Assembly (NCBI GenBank): GCA_014879445.1
Contig: JACSSC010000039.1
Location: forward strand, 82,757-146,756
DNA length: 64,000 nucleotides
Origin: Candidatus Competibacteraceae bacterium
GTDB taxonomy: Bacteria; Bacteroidota; Bacteroidia; CAIKAF01
Direction of reading: 5' to 3'
The position numbers were made by a program, and so were the translations under genes. The first letter of the stretch is position 1, and every line of letters starts with the position of its first letter. Shown piece by piece: positions 62,310 through 64,000 of this stretch. The notes under the pieces are model-generated. The model made no database searches, was not told the origin of the DNA, and saw nothing but the letters and a program-made list of their open reading frames with translations.

Positions 62310-63092
62310 TTATTTACCTGTAAATACCGGTTTTCTTTTTTCCATGAATGCTGATGTACCTTCTTTAAAATCCTCTGAATCGAAACAGTTGCCAAACCCA
62401 TTAATCTCTGATTCAAACCCTGATTTTTGATGAGCATATCCGGCGTTAACGGCTTGTATGGCTTGCCGAATGGCTGAGGGTGAATTTTTAATGATTTTGC
62501 CGGCCAATTCCATGCAGGCACCTAATAGTTCGGATTGTGGCGTTACTTTATTAACTAATCCGTACAAGAGGGCATCTTGAGCCGATATCATACCTGCCGT
62601 TACAATCAATTCCATTGCCCTGCCTCTTCCAATTAATAGTGGAAGACGTTGTGTGCCTCCATATCCCGGAATAACACCTAACGACACTTCGGGTAAGCCC
62701 ATTCGTGCATTATCTGAACAATATCGAATATGACAAGCAAGCGCCAATTCCAATCCCCCGCCTAATGCAAAACCGTTTATGGCAGCAATAACTGGCTTGG
62801 TAGTTTGTTCAATCAAATCAAATAATTTGGCTTGACCCTCAGCGCTCAAATCACGCCCTTCTTCTTTATTGAAATGTGCAAATTCACTGATATCAGCTCC
62901 CGCCACAAATGCTTTTTCTCCGGAACCGGTGATAATCATTGCACGAATGGCAGAGTCAGCACCACATTGACTCACACATGCACTTATTTCAGCGATTGTT
63001 TCTTTGTTTAATGCATTGAGTTTGTCAGGACGATTGATGGTAATTAGGCATATGCCGTCCTTTTTGTCGGAAATGATATTACGGTATGACAT
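62310..63092 (-). CDS. Enoyl-CoA hydratase/isomerase family enzyme
   Basis: 260 residues of the crotonase fold that hydrates trans-2-enoyl-CoA in fatty acid oxidation or related pathways. Both catalytic glutamates are in place: GGGLELALAC (Glu115) and MGLPEVSLGVIPGYGGTQR (Glu135). The oxyanion segment is AGADISEFAHF and the N-terminus NRPDKLNALNKETIAEI is standard. Length is normal. No other beta-oxidation genes are visible in the window, so its pathway is uncertain. It appears as a single gene with a TAACATTG weak -7-like box just upstream. Confidence 0.92.
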   Translation of the reverse strand: MSYRNIISDKKDGICLITINRPDKLNALNKETIAEISACVSQCGADSAIRAMIITGSGEKAFVAGADISEFAHFNKEEGRDLSAEGQAKLFDLIEQTTKPVIAAINGFALGGGLELALACHIRYCSDNARMGLPEVSLGVIPGYGGTQRLPLLIGRGRAMELIVTAGMISAQDALLYGLVNKVTPQSELLGACMELAGKIIKNSPSAIRQAIQAVNAGYAHQKSGFESEINGFGNCFDSEDFKEGTSAFMEKRKPVFTGK

Positions 63093-63160
63093 AGAAAATA
63101 TATTTTCGCAATGTTACGAAAAATGATGGATAGAAGAGAATGAAATCAAAAAATGGACGC

Positions 63161-63928
63161 TTAGCGAGCTATCACAATACGTTTGGTTGATAACGCTTTA
63201 CCTCTAACATAAAATGTATAAAAGTAAACACCGGGCTTCAATGCACTCAAATCAGTTTTTAAAGAGCCGGATAAAGATGTAAACCGTATATCTTTAACCT
63301 TGCTCCCCGTTAAATCAAAAATGCTGAGATAGGCATCATGGGTATTTTCAATCTGATAGTTAAAGGTTACTACATCGCGTGCTGGATTGGGGTAAAATCC
63401 GGTTATCTTATTGTTCTCTTTAATGTTCTCAACTGAAGCCAATGTTGAAAAATGCACATCAATGTATGCAGAATCATTCGGATTACCGTCCACATAAGCT
63501 ACATATCTGATGGATGCCGTACCGGCAAAATCTGAAACAGATGAATTAATTTTTGAGAAAAACTGGGGCTTCAGAACATCCGCATAACTCGTGGTATCAT
63601 TTGCTCCTATCAGTTGCGAATTGGTCGAAATAAAAGTGTTGGGATTATAGCATAATGAAGCCCAACAAAACTGATTCTCAGTAGTTGCCGGTACATTCAA
63701 ATAAATCTTTTTTACATATACATTGATGGTTGATGAGGTGGTATTAACTACATAAAATTTGGGTTCAACCGGCTGGTCCAATGGCCATGTAATAGTGGGA
63801 TCTACGTCGTATATCGAATACGATCCGTTGGTCAAATTATTCAAACTTTCATCTAATATCTGCAATGATTGGGCAGATAGACCTTCATAACAAAGAATGC
63901 CAACTAAAAATAAGTAAATCTTTTTCAT
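63161..63928 (-). CDS. Small secreted protein with T9SS type A tail
   Basis: 255 residues: signal peptide (KIYLFLVGILCYEGLSAQ), a beta-sandwich domain of about 140 residues (TITWPLDQPVEPKFYVVNTTSSTINVYVKKIYL, read in parts) and a sorting domain GFYPNPARDVVTFNY...GVYFYTFYVRGKALS. The N-terminal domain resembles short Ig-like modules of Bacteroidota secreted proteins without an enzymatic motif. It probably decorates the surface or is released. A -7 box lies upstream at 63952. Confidence 0.8.
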   Translation of the reverse strand: MKKIYLFLVGILCYEGLSAQSLQILDESLNNLTNGSYSIYDVDPTITWPLDQPVEPKFYVVNTTSSTINVYVKKIYLNVPATTENQFCWASLCYNPNTFISTNSQLIGANDTTSYADVLKPQFFSKINSSVSDFAGTASIRYVAYVDGNPNDSAYIDVHFSTLASVENIKENNKITGFYPNPARDVVTFNYQIENTHDAYLSIFDLTGSKVKDIRFTSLSGSLKTDLSALKPGVYFYTFYVRGKALSTKRIVIAR

Positions 63929-63951
63929 ATCATCTTATGATTATAACTGCC

Positions 63952-63959
63952 AAATATAA
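63952..63959 (-). promoter_or_regulatory. -7 promoter box for the T9SS protein at 63161-63928
   Basis: TATATTTG on the minus strand, an exact TAnnTTTG match, ends 23 nt before the start codon. -33 not clear; beyond it the window ends. Confidence 0.42.
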
Positions 63960-64000
63960 TGTTTTCTTTCGATTCTCATGCTTTTTTAAAAATTTTACTT

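Noticed and set aside
1-64000. tRNA, rRNA, CRISPR arrays, insertion sequences, prophage
   Set aside because: No cloverleaf-like, spacer-repeat or transposase/integrase sequence was found on reading; absence by eye is not proof.

Overview
The window is one contiguous piece of a Bacteroidota chromosome, probably an aerobic environmental member near Chitinophagales or Sphingobacteriales. The order is an inference; the phylum is well supported. Evidence: type IX secretion (T9SS) genes porU and porV, a PorE-like OmpA protein, several secreted proteins ending in the T9SS type A sorting domain (YPNP...), repeated Bacteroidota -7 boxes (TAnnTTTG) just ahead of genes, weak Shine-Dalgarno signals and an AT-rich sequence. 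I see no rRNA, tRNA, CRISPR array, transposase or prophage.

Layout. 0-7.3 kb (minus strand): a surface O-acylation cluster with an MBOAT acyltransferase, three SGNH hydrolases and a LysM protein whose transglycosylase domain has lost its catalytic Glu; a cut lamin-tail-domain protein lies at the edge. 7.4-13.2 kb: a secreted M4 metalloprotease (PKD, CUB, T9SS tail) and a PorE-like protein. 13.2-22.4 kb: a tight nine-gene operon led by a TetR regulator, with a YiiM-like MOSC protein, two small membrane proteins, a His-rich lipoprotein, a two-haem c-type cytochrome lipoprotein and a complete RND pump. 22.4-24.4 kb: a strand switch where the GC skew of the + strand flips sharply, with two different hairpin-rich intergenic repeats around a geranylgeranyl-reductase-family oxidoreductase. 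24.4-32.5 kb (plus strand): ddl, cysQ, plsC, porU, porV.

32.5-36.7 kb (minus): surface glycan genes (methyltransferase, polymerase-like membrane protein, N-acetyl sugar amidotransferase, HisF-like partner without a visible HisH). 36.8-42.9 kb: bioA, a divergent class III aminotransferase, clpB and comB. 43-49 kb: a 2055-residue alpha-2-macroglobulin with an intact thioester motif. 49.3-55.6 kb: a radical-SAM-like protein without the Cys motif coupled to an outer-membrane protein, YceI, ccmB-ccmC plus a CcmD-like fusion, aspartate kinase and a GNAT acetyltransferase. 55.7-56.5 kb: two tandem Cys-rich small lipoproteins, each with its own nearly identical terminator. 56.5-64 kb: three T9SS cargo proteins, holA, an EVE protein, a saccharopine-dehydrogenase-like enzyme, an esterase-like hydrolase and an enoyl-CoA hydratase.

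How the genes fit together: most content concerns the cell envelope: export and anchoring of proteins (PorU, PorV, PorE-like, cargo), decoration of surface polymers (MBOAT/SGNH, glycan genes), envelope defence (A2M, RND efflux) and cytochrome c maturation. The least expected parts are the redox-linked efflux operon, the acylation cluster with a dead lytic transglycosylase, the duplicated Cys-rich lipoprotein units and the sharp skew switch near 22.6 kb. Many track ORFs were shortened to starts that fit signal peptides, promoters or neighbouring genes; each case is noted.
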